A DNA stretch of 64,000 bases from CAYQLY01 sp964418605 (GCA_964418605.1 CAYQLY010000006.1:1-64000); one strand, 5' to 3'. Positions 53,409 through 63,348 are shown, counted from the first letter of the stretch. Notes: generated by a model from the sequence alone, not told the origin. A program made the numbers and translations.

Positions 53409-54547
53409 TCCCATTATCAGTTCCCAATTTATCAGGCAATGAGTGGAAATACATTAAAGAATGTTTAGATACAAATTGGGTGTCTGCGGTTGGCTCTTAT
53501 GTAGATGATTTTGAAAAAAAGTTTGCAACATTTACTCAAAGTCGTTATGCCGTATCAGTTGTTAATGGAACAGCAGCTCTTCATATTTCATTGCTATTAG
53601 CTGGTGTAGAAAGAGGCGATTTAGTGATTGTTCCCAATATTACATTTGTAGCATCTTGCAATGCTATTAGCTATGTTGGAGCAGAGCCATTGTTAATAGA
53701 CGTTGATCCTTTAACATGGCAGATGGATTTATCTTTATTAGAAAATTTTCTTAAAGAAAAAACAGTACAAAAAAATGGACAATTGTACCATAAAGAATCC
53801 CAACGTCGAATAAAAGCGATCATGCCTGTTCATGTGCTTGGAAACATGTGTGATATGGATCAAGTGATGAAACTAGCCTCAGACTATTTGTTAGAAGTTG
53901 TTGAAGATTCTACTGAAGCGTTAGGTTCTTATTATAAAAACAAGCATGCTGGTACATTTGGTAAGTTGGGATGTTTTAGTTTTAATGGAAATAAAATCAT
54001 TACAACAGGTGGCGGCGGTATGATTGTTACAGACGATGAAAAATTAGGTAAAAAAGCTAAACACATTACTACACAAGCTAAAGCAAAATCGGATGAGTAT
54101 TTTCATGATGAAATCGGATATAATTATCGATTGGTAAATATATTAGCAGCCATGGGTGTTGCTCAACTTGAACAACTTTCCGGATTTTTAGAACGAAAAA
54201 AACAAGTCACAGATTTTTATAATAATCAATTAAAAAAAATCAAAGGAATACAATTTCAACAGGTCAATCCAAATGTGCAACCAAACAACTGGTTATACAC
54301 AGTTATGATTCCAGGACAAAAAAAATTGATTGCTTATTTAAATCAATCAACTATTCAAGTGCGTCCTTTTTGGGTCCCAATGAATCAGCTACCCATGTTT
54401 AAAAAAAACATATATATTACTACTCATGATAGATCTGATGAAATCTATCACACGAGTGTTAGTCTGCCTTGTTCAACAAGTATTTTAGATCAAGAGTTAG
54501 AGCAAGTTGTTTCTAAAATTATAGAATTTGATCATGTCAACGGTTAG
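53405..54547 (+). CDS. legC: PLP-dependent sugar aminotransferase (LegC type)
   Basis: Adds an amino group at C4 of the keto sugar. It is 380 aa of the DegT/DnrJ/EryC1 family. VNGTAALHISLLLAGV near 58, EDSTEALGSYY near 173, and the PLP lysine in FNGNKIITTGGGG near 197. The start ATG overlaps the legB stop by 4 bases, so dehydratase and aminotransferase are coupled. Confidence 0.9.
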   Translation: MIPLSVPNLSGNEWKYIKECLDTNWVSAVGSYVDDFEKKFATFTQSRYAVSVVNGTAALHISLLLAGVERGDLVIVPNITFVASCNAISYVGAEPLLIDVDPLTWQMDLSLLENFLKEKTVQKNGQLYHKESQRRIKAIMPVHVLGNMCDMDQVMKLASDYLLEVVEDSTEALGSYYKNKHAGTFGKLGCFSFNGNKIITTGGGGMIVTDDEKLGKKAKHITTQAKAKSDEYFHDEIGYNYRLVNILAAMGVAQLEQLSGFLERKKQVTDFYNNQLKKIKGIQFQQVNPNVQPNNWLYTVMIPGQKKLIAYLNQSTIQVRPFWVPMNQLPMFKKNIYITTHDRSDEIYHTSVSLPCSTSILDQELEQVVSKIIEFDHVNG

Positions 54548-55391
54548 AGTAATTGCTCGACTAGATATTAAAGGACCTAACTTAGTGAAAGGTATTCACC
54601 TGGAAGGCTTACGTGTTTTGGGAAAACCGGAAGAGTTTGCTAAATACTATTATGAAAATGGCGCGGATGAGTTGATGTATATGGATGTAGTGGCCAGTTT
54701 ATATGAGCGTAATAGCTTACAAGATATTATTAAAAAAACAGCACAAGAAATTTTTATCCCACTTACAGTGGGTGGTGGGCTTAGGACAATTGAAGATATA
54801 CGAACGGTGCTTAGAGCAGGTGCAGACAAAGTAGCACTCAATACAGCGGCTATCAAAAATCCAAACATTATAAAAGAGGCTTCAAAAAAATTTGGATCTT
54901 CTACAATTGTTGTAGCTATTGAAGCTATTAAACAACCAGATGGCAGCTATTTTGCATTTATAGATAATGGTCGGGAATATACCGGCGTAGAGGTTATTCA
55001 ATGGGCTCAAAAAGTGGAAGAATTAGGTGCAGGAGAAATTGTTATCACATCTGTAGATAAAGAAGGAACAGGCGAAGGATTTGATATTGAATTAACAAAA
55101 AAAGTAGCTACAGCTGTTTCTATTCCAGTTATTGCACATGGAGGCCCAGGCATGCTACAGCATGTTAGTGATGTTGTAGAAAGAGGCAAAGCTGATGCAG
55201 TGGCTATCGCCTCTATGATTCATTATGGTTATTTAAAAACGATACAAACTAAACCAGTAGATGATCATTTTAAAGAAGAAGGGAATATTGATTTTATAAA
55301 AAGTGGAAAATCATTTGGGAAGATAAAGGGGGCAAGTTTGAATGAAATAAAAGAAGAATTGAAAAAAAGAAATATCAACTGTAGATTATAA
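54534..55391 (+). CDS. HisF-like cyclase subunit homologue
   Basis: A TIM-barrel protein of 285 aa in the HisF family (RVIARLDIKGPNLVKGI, LTVGGGLRTIEDIRTVLRAGADKVALNTAA, IPVIAHGGPGM). The open frame starts 6 bases earlier at a TTG; the ATG at 54534 is preferred. No other his genes are near. It pairs with the HisH-like gene 15 bases downstream and a PP-loop amidotransferase, as in Pseudomonas/Campylobacter loci that make acetamidino sugars. The role there is to pass ammonia from HisH to the amidotransferase. Confidence 0.82.
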   Translation: MSTVRVIARLDIKGPNLVKGIHLEGLRVLGKPEEFAKYYYENGADELMYMDVVASLYERNSLQDIIKKTAQEIFIPLTVGGGLRTIEDIRTVLRAGADKVALNTAAIKNPNIIKEASKKFGSSTIVVAIEAIKQPDGSYFAFIDNGREYTGVEVIQWAQKVEELGAGEIVITSVDKEGTGEGFDIELTKKVATAVSIPVIAHGGPGMLQHVSDVVERGKADAVAIASMIHYGYLKTIQTKPVDDHFKEEGNIDFIKSGKSFGKIKGASLNEIKEELKKRNINCRL

Positions 55392-55406
55392 ATTAATAAA
55401 CAACAA

Positions 55407-56033
55407 ATGATTGCCATCATCGACTATGGAATGGGAAATTTATTTAGCGTTGCACATGCTTGCAAAACAGTAGGCTTGAATGCAATTATCACAGCTGATA
55501 AAAAACAAATAATGAGTGCGGATGCACTTATCTTTCCAGGGATGGGAGCATTTGGTGATGCCATGGATAATTTAAAACAACTTGATTTGATCTATCCAAT
55601 TAAGGATTTTGTTCAATCCGGCAAACCATTTATGGGCTTGTGTTTAGGCATGCAACTTCTACTAACTGAAAGTGAAGAGTTCGGTACACATAAAGGACTT
55701 GACATCATTGAAGGTTCTGTGAAACGGTTTCAAACGAAAGAAGAAAAAGTACCACAGATAGGATGGAATCATATTCAGCAACCTACAACACGTTCTTGGG
55801 ATGAAACCCCTTTTTCATCTGTAAAAAATAATGAATTCATGTATTTTGTTCATTCTTATTATATAACACCTACTGATGAGCATGTGGTTTTGTCTTATAC
55901 ATCCTATGCTGGTACTTTATATTGCTCTAGTGTACTCAAAAACAATATATTTGCTACACAATTTCATCCGGAGAAAAGTGCTAGTGAAGGGTTGAAAATA
56001 TACCGAGATTGGGCTATGCTATTTAAACTATAA
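55407..56033 (+). CDS. HisH-like glutamine amidotransferase
   Basis: A class I glutaminase, 208 aa. The nucleophile is in GLCLGMQLL (Cys near 78), and the HE pair in FHPEKS near 186-188. It generates ammonia from glutamine for its partner HisF-like protein. The spacing of 15 bases on each side and the missing histidine operon point to sugar amidination, not histidine synthesis. Confidence 0.85.
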   Translation: MIAIIDYGMGNLFSVAHACKTVGLNAIITADKKQIMSADALIFPGMGAFGDAMDNLKQLDLIYPIKDFVQSGKPFMGLCLGMQLLLTESEEFGTHKGLDIIEGSVKRFQTKEEKVPQIGWNHIQQPTTRSWDETPFSSVKNNEFMYFVHSYYITPTDEHVVLSYTSYAGTLYCSSVLKNNIFATQFHPEKSASEGLKIYRDWAMLFKL

Positions 56034-56047
56034 TTAAATAAATAACA

Positions 56048-57277
56048 GTGAATAATAAAAAATTGGAAACTTATTTTGGACTTCCTTCAGAAGTGAGCTT
56101 CTGTAAAAAATGTGTGATGTCAAATCAGCGCCCCGCATCTACTACAGAGTTTAAACATACTATCGAAAGTAAAAAAGTAACTCTTAATATTGACCAAGAT
56201 GGAGTTTGTGATGCGTGTAAAACAGCTGAGCAAAAAGAAAAACTCGATTGGAAAAAAAGAGAAGAAGAGCTTCTTAGATTATTAGATAAATATAGAAGTA
56301 AAGACGGAAGCTATGATTGTCTTGTACCAGGTAGCGGTGGAAAGGATAGTGCGTTTCAGGCTCATATTTTAAAATATAAATATGGAATGAATCCATTAAC
56401 TGTTACGTGGCCTCCTATTTTATATACCGATTATGGATATAAAAATTTTAGAAACTGGTTAGATGCAGGATTTGATAATATTTCTTTTTATCGAAATGGA
56501 AAAGTAATGAAATTGCTTACGAAACTTTCTATTGAAAACCTACTTCATCCTTTTCAAACATTTATTCTTGGACAGAAAAACTTAGCCCCTAAAATTGCGC
56601 TACGTTATAATATTCCATTGATTTTTTACGGAGAAAATGAAGCAGAATATGGAAATCCAATTGCCGATAATGCTACTTCTCTTCGAGATAAATCCTATTA
56701 TAGTATGAATAATTTGGATGAAATTTATTTAGGGGGTGTATCAATAAAAGAATTAAGAGAAAAATACGATATTTCCCTTCATGATTTACAATCGTTTTTA
56801 CCTGCTGATGCAACTGAACTAGAAAAATCAAAAATCGAAGTTCATTATTTAGGCTATTATATCAAATGGACTCCCCAAGAAGTATATTATTATGCAGTAG
56901 AAAATACAGGTTTTCAAGCTCGGCCTTTTCGAACACAAGGAACATATAGCAAATACAACAGTATAGATGATAAAATAGATGATCTTCATTATTATACCAC
57001 ATATATAAAGTTTGGTATTGGAAGAGCTACATACGACGCATCTCAAGAGATTAGAAATAAACACATCACTCGAGAAGAAGGCATAGCTTTAGTTAAAAAA
57101 TTTGACGGAGAATTTCCAGATCGCTATTTTAATGAAATCATGAATTACTTAGATATTCAACCTGAGCATTTTCATGAACTGTGTGATCGGTTTCGTTCTC
57201 CCCATCTTTGGAAAAAGAATGAAACAGGAAAATGGAAATTACGACACACTGTGTGTGGTGGAGGAGTAGATGATTAA
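56048..57277 (+). CDS. N-acetyl sugar amidotransferase (WbpG/PseA/PtmG type)
   Basis: A 409-aa PP-loop ATP-dependent amidotransferase. N-terminal Cys pairs (CKKC near 18-21 and CDAC near 55-58) resemble a zinc finger; the PP-loop SGGKDS is near residues 97-102. WbpG and the Campylobacter PseA/PtmG enzymes convert an acetamido group to acetamidino. The gene starts at a GTG (56048). Together with HisF- and HisH-like neighbours it forms the ammonia-transfer unit. Confidence 0.82.
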   Translation: MNNKKLETYFGLPSEVSFCKKCVMSNQRPASTTEFKHTIESKKVTLNIDQDGVCDACKTAEQKEKLDWKKREEELLRLLDKYRSKDGSYDCLVPGSGGKDSAFQAHILKYKYGMNPLTVTWPPILYTDYGYKNFRNWLDAGFDNISFYRNGKVMKLLTKLSIENLLHPFQTFILGQKNLAPKIALRYNIPLIFYGENEAEYGNPIADNATSLRDKSYYSMNNLDEIYLGGVSIKELREKYDISLHDLQSFLPADATELEKSKIEVHYLGYYIKWTPQEVYYYAVENTGFQARPFRTQGTYSKYNSIDDKIDDLHYYTTYIKFGIGRATYDASQEIRNKHITREEGIALVKKFDGEFPDRYFNEIMNYLDIQPEHFHELCDRFRSPHLWKKNETGKWKLRHTVCGGGVDD

Positions 57278-57286
57278 TTCATATAT

Positions 57287-58546
57287 ATGAGGCTTCTCAA
57301 ATCTCTTTCCATTTATACCTTTTCTAGTTTTTTTAGTGCCGGTCTTTCTTTTCTCTTATTGCCTGTCTTTACACATTATCTTTCAAAGGAGGATTATGGA
57401 ATTATTGGTTTGATAACTACTTCTGTTGCGTTGTTAGCACCATTTATTGGGTTATCATCGCACGGTTTCATACAAGCTGAATATTATCGTTTATCGCGAG
57501 ATAAACTGGCTAATTATCTTTCAACCACATTGTGGAATAGTTTTATTGTTTTCGCATTGTTTTTATTAATAGCTTTTTTAGTAAGTAATCTTATATCAAC
57601 CACTATTGGGTTGCCTCAAGATTGGATTTGGCTCATTCCATTCATGGCTCTCTTCTCCATACCTACTGCTATTTTATTAGTTCTTTTACAATCAGAAAAT
57701 AAACCTATACTCTATGGTATATTTAACATAACCCAAGCTATTGTAGGAATAGGAATAGGCTTATTTTTTGTAATTGTCCTTGATTATCATTGGAAAGGGC
57801 GTATGTTAGGAATAGCGCTAACCGGTTTATCATTCTTTATTATTTCAATTGTTGTTTTATATAGAAAAAAGCTATTTAATTTTAGCTATAATTTATCTTA
57901 TTCCAAATCTGCTATTTTGTTTGGTCTTCCTCTTATTCCACATGCTGTAGGAGGATTTATTATCGAATCTTCAGATCGCTATTTTATTGCCTCTATGCTT
58001 GATCTTTCAGAGCTTGGCATTTATAATTTAGGTTATCAAATCGGTGGATTGATAGGCATGCTTGATGCAGCATTTGTGCAAGCATTTATTCCTTTTTTTT
58101 ATGAGAATGTAGAAAAAAACACTAAAGAAAGTAATATAAAAGTTGTTCGAGCGAGTTATTTATATTTGATAGGACTACTAGCCTCGGTTATAGTTTTGTA
58201 TATTTTTGCACCATTTTTATTTACTATTTTCATTGATAAAAAATTTTTAGCAGGTGAACGTTTTGTTCTTATGATAGCACTTGGCTATTTTTTTGTAGGA
58301 GTTTATAAGATGTTTGCTGGCTATATTTTTTATTTTAAAAAAACAAAGTATTTGGCATATTTAGCTTTAATCAACGTTGTATTAAATTTGATTCTAAATT
58401 ATTTTCTAATTAAACAGTATGGCGCAATGGGTGCAGCCTACGCTACAACTATATCTTATTTTGTTGTAGCTGTTTTAATTATTATTGTTAGCAACAGAGT
58501 ACATCGAATGCCTTGGCTTAATTTTTCACAACTTATTAAATTATAA
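57287..58546 (+). CDS. Wzx-type polysaccharide flippase
   Basis: A 419-aa membrane protein with about 12-14 helices. The opening LKSLSIYTFSSFFSAGLSFLLLPVFTHYLSKEDYGIIGL and IESSDRYFIASMLDLSELGIYNLGY are typical of the MOP/MATE-related O-antigen translocases. It moves undecaprenyl-linked oligosaccharide across the inner membrane. It lies 9 bases after the amidotransferase gene. Confidence 0.87.
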   Translation: MRLLKSLSIYTFSSFFSAGLSFLLLPVFTHYLSKEDYGIIGLITTSVALLAPFIGLSSHGFIQAEYYRLSRDKLANYLSTTLWNSFIVFALFLLIAFLVSNLISTTIGLPQDWIWLIPFMALFSIPTAILLVLLQSENKPILYGIFNITQAIVGIGIGLFFVIVLDYHWKGRMLGIALTGLSFFIISIVVLYRKKLFNFSYNLSYSKSAILFGLPLIPHAVGGFIIESSDRYFIASMLDLSELGIYNLGYQIGGLIGMLDAAFVQAFIPFFYENVEKNTKESNIKVVRASYLYLIGLLASVIVLYIFAPFLFTIFIDKKFLAGERFVLMIALGYFFVGVYKMFAGYIFYFKKTKYLAYLALINVVLNLILNYFLIKQYGAMGAAYATTISYFVVAVLIIIVSNRVHRMPWLNFSQLIKL

Positions 58547-58550
58547 AGAA

Positions 58551-59051
58551 ATGAATATTTTAAATCGATTTTTACTTAAAGCATTAAATAGAGTAAAAAG
58601 TAAACATCAATCATTAATATATGATAATTATAGGGAACATTATACTATCCATAAAACATTCCGTTTTAATGGAAAAGACATTATTTTTTATGGCAAAGGT
58701 CAAATTATAATAGGAGAAAATACCTACATCGGAGAGCTTTCTACTGTTCAAGCTGATAAAGAGTGTATTGTACGTATTGGAAAAGGATGTAAAATTAGTC
58801 ATAATGTAAGAATGTATACTTCTACATCTGTTGCTGACCAAGATTTTTCTAAAGCCAATTTAGAAAATAAATACAGTAATGTAATCATAGAAGATTATGT
58901 GTGGATAGGTGCTAATGTGTTTATATGTCCAGGCGTAACGATTGGTACTAACTCAATGATAGGTGCTAATAGTGTCGTCTCGAAAGATGTAGAGCCGTTT
59001 ACCATTGTAGGTGGTGTTCCCGCTAAGTTAATCAGAAAAAAAGCGCATTAA
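58551..59051 (+). CDS. Left-handed beta-helix acyltransferase
   Basis: A 166-aa LbH acetyltransferase. The frame is open from 58485, inside the flippase gene; the ATG at 58551 (MNILNRFLLK) is preferred since it leaves 4 bases after the flippase stop. Hexapeptide repeats include IEDYVWIGANVFICPGVTIGTNSMIGANSVV near 105-135. It probably O-acetylates the surface sugar. Confidence 0.82.
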   Translation: MNILNRFLLKALNRVKSKHQSLIYDNYREHYTIHKTFRFNGKDIIFYGKGQIIIGENTYIGELSTVQADKECIVRIGKGCKISHNVRMYTSTSVADQDFSKANLENKYSNVIIEDYVWIGANVFICPGVTIGTNSMIGANSVVSKDVEPFTIVGGVPAKLIRKKAH

Positions 59052-60563
59052 ATGAAAGCATTAAACTACGCTAATGCTGCAAAGTTCTTATACGATTTTG
59101 AACACGAGCGATTCGAAACCCTCAAAGAGATACATTTTCATGGATATAATGCGTGGCATTTATTAAAGTTTTGTGTTTATTTTCATGCTATTTATCCTCC
59201 TCGATCTATAGGAGAGCTAACTCTTAAACAATCTAAGATAAAAAAAATATTTTTTTATCTTTTGGACTTTCTGAAACTCATAATTTGTATTATAAGATTG
59301 TTTTTTAAAGCAAAGGGAGAAAAACTTACCCTATTTTTTTCTCTTAGTATTAATAAAAGAAAAAACTCCCATTCAAATAAATACTATGATATACTTTTTG
59401 ATAGCTTTATTGCAGAAAAACATATAACCAATTATGGTTATATAGAAATACCGCATTTAAATAATTTTAAAAATCTATCGCACATAAAAAAAGATGGTAG
59501 TGCTAGATTTTTATTTTTTCTATCTTCTTGTTTGACTTTCCTTATAAAGAAAAGGAAGAAAACAAAATGTATTGCACTATGTATAAAGAAAGAGCTGGAT
59601 ATTTATTGCTGCCAACAGGGTGTTGTTATAGATATCAATGCATCAAATCTTATCGTTTCTTTAGCGCGTTTTCGCAGCGAATACATTGTTTTTAATTTGT
59701 TTTTTAGAATAATAAAACCACATCTGGTTTTTTTTGCAGATCAATCAGCTACAGGAAAAATGGCCGCTGCTTTGTCTTCTAACGCAAAAGTTATAGAATT
59801 TCAACATGGTCTTTTAGATGAGTATTATCCGCACTATATACATTCACCTTTATTTAAGACAATTAAAAAAGACCTCATTATTCCTACTAAAATAGCTCTT
59901 TTTGGCGATTACTATAAAAACATGTTACTTAAAAAAAATTACAAAGATGAAGGCGACTTTTTTGTTATAGGGTCTTTTCCTATGCATCTGCAACGTATTC
60001 AAAAAACAGCCCGTGTTGATTCAAATAATGAACCAATAAAACTATTTTTTCCTACTCAAGGCAAACTTATTTTTGAAAAAACAAAAAATTTATTACAAGC
60101 CATTAGGGGTTGCTTTAACGATAAAACTTATCTTGTCATAAAACCTCACCCTAATGAAACAGAAGAAAATAAAGAATGGTTTAAAAAATATTGTAATAAA
60201 GATTTTTTTAATTTTCTTGATGATGTTAGATCTATAGAAGATTTTATTATGGATGCAACAATTGTGATAGGCTTTGATTCGACAACGCTACTTGAAACTA
60301 TTGGGTTAGGAAAACCTGCTATCACAATAGCTTCGCCCGAATTACCTAAAGGAATTCATTCGCTTATTAACACGACTGATTTGGAGGACAGTATTAAAGT
60401 ATGTCAGCCAATAAAAGAAGAACTTGATGATATATTAAAACAGTACAAAGAAAATAGTTTCTTCAAAGAAAAATGGCTTTATAATATAAAAAAACATAGC
60501 ACTTATATTTATGCCGATGATTATATAAATAAGTGTAAACAACTTATTCAGAATGTCATGTAA
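59052..60563 (+). CDS. GT-B-like surface glycan transferase candidate
   Basis: A 503-aa protein, beginning directly after the previous stop. The first 90 residues include a helix-rich part. The second half has EFQHGLLDEYYPHYIH near 255, FFPTQGKL near 337, VIKPHPNETEENK near 365 and IGFDSTTLLETIGLGKPAITIASPELPKG near 415-443. The 'QHG', 'KPHP' and 'S.TLLE.IG.GKP' run is shared with capsule and sialyltransferase-like GT-B enzymes. It may attach the nonulosonic acid; this is inference. Confidence 0.6.
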   Translation: MKALNYANAAKFLYDFEHERFETLKEIHFHGYNAWHLLKFCVYFHAIYPPRSIGELTLKQSKIKKIFFYLLDFLKLIICIIRLFFKAKGEKLTLFFSLSINKRKNSHSNKYYDILFDSFIAEKHITNYGYIEIPHLNNFKNLSHIKKDGSARFLFFLSSCLTFLIKKRKKTKCIALCIKKELDIYCCQQGVVIDINASNLIVSLARFRSEYIVFNLFFRIIKPHLVFFADQSATGKMAAALSSNAKVIEFQHGLLDEYYPHYIHSPLFKTIKKDLIIPTKIALFGDYYKNMLLKKNYKDEGDFFVIGSFPMHLQRIQKTARVDSNNEPIKLFFPTQGKLIFEKTKNLLQAIRGCFNDKTYLVIKPHPNETEENKEWFKKYCNKDFFNFLDDVRSIEDFIMDATIVIGFDSTTLLETIGLGKPAITIASPELPKGIHSLINTTDLEDSIKVCQPIKEELDDILKQYKENSFFKEKWLYNIKKHSTYIYADDYINKCKQLIQNVM

Positions 60564-60668
60564 CTTTAAAATAATAGTTATAACCTTTTATTATTTACAT
60601 TTGCTAAATAATAACAACAAGTACTTTTTAATACTGTATAAATCAACATTAAATCTTGAAAAAATAAA

Positions 60669-61673
60669 ATGAATACGCTTATTATAGGTGCAGGTAGAAT
60701 GGGTTTGCGACATGCAGCAGGAGTGGCTATGTCTTCTCAAATAAATTCTATTTGTTTAGCAGATATTTCTATTGAAGCGCTAACTCATGCCAAAACCCAG
60801 TTAGCTAATCATCCTTTTGTGAGTAAATTTCAGTTTAAACTAAAGTCTGATGTAAAAGAAAATTTTGATATAGCTATAATTGCCTCTACTGCTTCTAATC
60901 GAATAGATACTTGTCAAAGAGTACTTGATCGAGGGGTGAAATATTTATTAATTGAGAAACCATTGGGTCAAAGCTATAAAGAAGTAGTAGCTCTTACAGA
61001 ATTTTTATCCAAACAAAACGTGCATGTATTTGTAAATCTCAACATGCGACTTTATCCTTGTTTTATTCATATAAAAAAAGAGCTAACCACTAAGGTTCAA
61101 CTTCAAGGAACACCTGTTATTTCTATCAACACCGGCACATTAGGAATAGGAGCTAATGGTGTTCATTATCTTGACTTGCTTTATTTTTTATTAGATGCTG
61201 ATGAATGTAATCTAGTCGCCGCTGATATTGAACTAACTACTATTCCCAGCGGCAGAGGTCCTCAGTTTGCTGACTTTGGTGGATGGTCTACACTGCTTTT
61301 TTATCAAAAAGGCAAATACAAAGGACGAGCACATTTATCTTTTTCTTCTCAAAGCACTGTATTTGGCGATTGGGATATTGTTTCTTCACATGGTAGAATT
61401 ACTTTAAATGAAGTAGAACAAAAAACAATAACTTATTTACGAAAACCTGATAGTCAACATCCTATTCAACGTTATGCGGCTGATTATCTTCCACCCATAG
61501 AGCAAAAAATAGAAATACCATCGTTGGGAAATTTAAGTAAAGAATGGTTGGAACAAGCAATTACTGGTAATTTTGTATTACCTTCTTTGCAAGAATCTTT
61601 AAAAGTACATCAAGTATTGTTTGATTGGCTTTCACATAGTAAAACACATCGCGACTTTTTTCCTATAACATAA
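60669..61673 (+). CDS. Gfo/Idh/MocA-family oxidoreductase
   Basis: A 334-aa sugar oxidoreductase: IIGAGRMGLRHAAG near 4, EKPLG near 98 with the catalytic Lys, and GTLGIGANGVHYLDLLYFLLD near 162. A 105-base gap separates it from the upstream gene. It is followed 10 bases later by a second relative, so the two may carry out successive oxidation and reduction steps on a surface sugar. Confidence 0.8.
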   Translation: MNTLIIGAGRMGLRHAAGVAMSSQINSICLADISIEALTHAKTQLANHPFVSKFQFKLKSDVKENFDIAIIASTASNRIDTCQRVLDRGVKYLLIEKPLGQSYKEVVALTEFLSKQNVHVFVNLNMRLYPCFIHIKKELTTKVQLQGTPVISINTGTLGIGANGVHYLDLLYFLLDADECNLVAADIELTTIPSGRGPQFADFGGWSTLLFYQKGKYKGRAHLSFSSQSTVFGDWDIVSSHGRITLNEVEQKTITYLRKPDSQHPIQRYAADYLPPIEQKIEIPSLGNLSKEWLEQAITGNFVLPSLQESLKVHQVLFDWLSHSKTHRDFFPIT

Positions 61674-61683
61674 TTCCTTTTTT

Positions 61684-62625
61684 ATGAAAAAAATATGGTT
61701 GATAGGCACTGGTCTCATGGCTCGAGAATATGCCAAAGTATTGAAAGATCTTCAAGTAGAGCCCATAGTGATTGGTAGAGGAAAAGAAAATAGCGAGCTA
61801 TTTGAAAAAGAAACAGGCTATAAACCTTATGTAGGAGGAATTGAGTCTTTTTTATATACAAAGCCCCCTACTCCTGATGCAGCAATTGTAGCTGTAGGGG
61901 TAGAAGCCCTTTCTTCTACTACACATGCTTTATTAAATTATGGTGTCAAAAAAATATTAGTTGAAAAACCAGGTGTTGGTTATGCAGCTGAATTAGATGA
62001 ATTAGTAAAAAACATAGAAGAAAAGCAAGCAACTGTTTTTTTAGCCTATAATAGAAGATTTTATAGTTCGGTTAAAAAAGCAAAAGAACTAATTCAAGAA
62101 GATGGAGGAGTTACTTCTTTTCATTTTGAATTTACAGAATGGTCTCATACGATTAAAGATTTGCCTAAACACCCAACCGAACATCAAAACTGGTTTTTAG
62201 GAAATTCTACTCATGTTATTGACATGGCTTTCTTTTTAGGGGGTACACCAACTGATATTTGTTGCTTTATAAGTGGATCTCTTCCTTGGCATTCGAAGTC
62301 TTCTGTTTTTACTGGTGCTGGAAAAACAAATCAAAATGCTTTATTTTCTTATTGTGCAAATTGGGAATCACCTGGGAGATGGTCAGTAGAAATATTAACA
62401 AAAAAACATCGATTTATTTTTAAGCCATTAGAAACATTACAAGTTCAAGAAATTGGTTCTATAGCAATTAATCCTATTTTATTAGACGATGAATTAGATA
62501 AAAAATATAAACCAGGCGTATATTTGCAAACAAAATGTTTTTTAGAAGATCAGTTTAGTGAACTTTGTTCTATTGATCAACAGAAAAAAAATATAACTAT
62601 ATATAAAAAAATGAGTAATTATTAA
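61684..62625 (+). CDS. Gfo/Idh/MocA-family oxidoreductase, second copy
   Basis: A 313-aa protein: WLIGTGLMAREYAKVL near 4, EKPGVGY near 94 and the FLGNSTHVIDMAFFLGG segment near 177. It is diverged from the preceding oxidoreductase (not a recent duplicate). It lies in the same operon as the SGNH hydrolase gene that begins 6 bases downstream. Confidence 0.8.
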   Translation: MKKIWLIGTGLMAREYAKVLKDLQVEPIVIGRGKENSELFEKETGYKPYVGGIESFLYTKPPTPDAAIVAVGVEALSSTTHALLNYGVKKILVEKPGVGYAAELDELVKNIEEKQATVFLAYNRRFYSSVKKAKELIQEDGGVTSFHFEFTEWSHTIKDLPKHPTEHQNWFLGNSTHVIDMAFFLGGTPTDICCFISGSLPWHSKSSVFTGAGKTNQNALFSYCANWESPGRWSVEILTKKHRFIFKPLETLQVQEIGSIAINPILLDDELDKKYKPGVYLQTKCFLEDQFSELCSIDQQKKNITIYKKMSNY

Positions 62626-62631
62626 TCATGT

Positions 62632-63348
62632 ATGGAAATACTCACGATCTTGGGTGATTCGTTGTCTTTACGAAGAGCTGAAAATGAAATTTTTGAAAAA
62701 GACATTTATTCTTTTTTACTTCAAGAAAAAATAAAAAATACTATTTTCATCATAAATAAATCGCAAGCTAACAACACTTCTGAAATACAAAACTCTTTCG
62801 AAAGTTTCATATGTAATATAAAAGGCGCTCAAAGTCGTTTTTTTGTTATTCAATTAGGCATAGTAGATTGTGCACCCCGGTTATTTAAAAAAAGGACTAA
62901 ACAAATACTGGATCTTTTATCCGGTATTCCAATTATTAGAAACCTTTCTTCCTATTATATTAAATACAAATCGGCTAATCGATTAAAGATTACGAAAAGA
63001 AAACTAATTCGTGAGGTTTCTCCTAAGCAATTTGATTCTAATATTCGTTCAATTATTGAAAAAATAAAAAATAACAATCCCATAAAAAAAATATGGTTGA
63101 TAAACATTGCTTATCCAGGAGATTATTTACAAAATCGATCCTTTGGAATTATTGAAATTATTAATGAGTATAATGCTATCTTAGAAAAAATTCGAAAAGA
63201 CAACAAGACCTTAATAGATATTATAGATGTTTATAGCTTTACGAGCTCCAATCCATCTTTTATTCTTCCCGATGGACATCATATAACAGTAGATGTTCAT
63301 AAATTTATTGCTTCTGAAATTTATAAGCATTTTGTAGATATACTATGA
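62632..63348 (+). CDS. SGNH/GDSL-like hydrolase
   Basis: A 238-aa protein without signal peptide. Block I is ILGDSLSLRR (Ser near 10), the oxyanion-region is IQLGIVDCAPR near 74, and block V is DGHH near 214-217. Its function could be esterase or acetyltransferase-like modification of a sugar. A second ATG 4 bases upstream (62628) is out of frame. The stop overlaps the next start by 4 bases (ATGA). Confidence 0.7.
   Translation: MEILTILGDSLSLRRAENEIFEKDIYSFLLQEKIKNTIFIINKSQANNTSEIQNSFESFICNIKGAQSRFFVIQLGIVDCAPRLFKKRTKQILDLLSGIPIIRNLSSYYIKYKSANRLKITKRKLIREVSPKQFDSNIRSIIEKIKNNNPIKKIWLINIAYPGDYLQNRSFGIIEIINEYNAILEKIRKDNKTLIDIIDVYSFTSSNPSFILPDGHHITVDVHKFIASEIYKHFVDIL

Noticed and set aside
54534..56033. 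Histidine biosynthesis operon
   Set aside because: Only HisF- and HisH-like genes are present, flanked by sugar-pathway genes and a PP-loop amidotransferase.
62628..62630. ATG four bases upstream of the SGNH gene
   Set aside because: Out of frame with the conserved GDSLS block.
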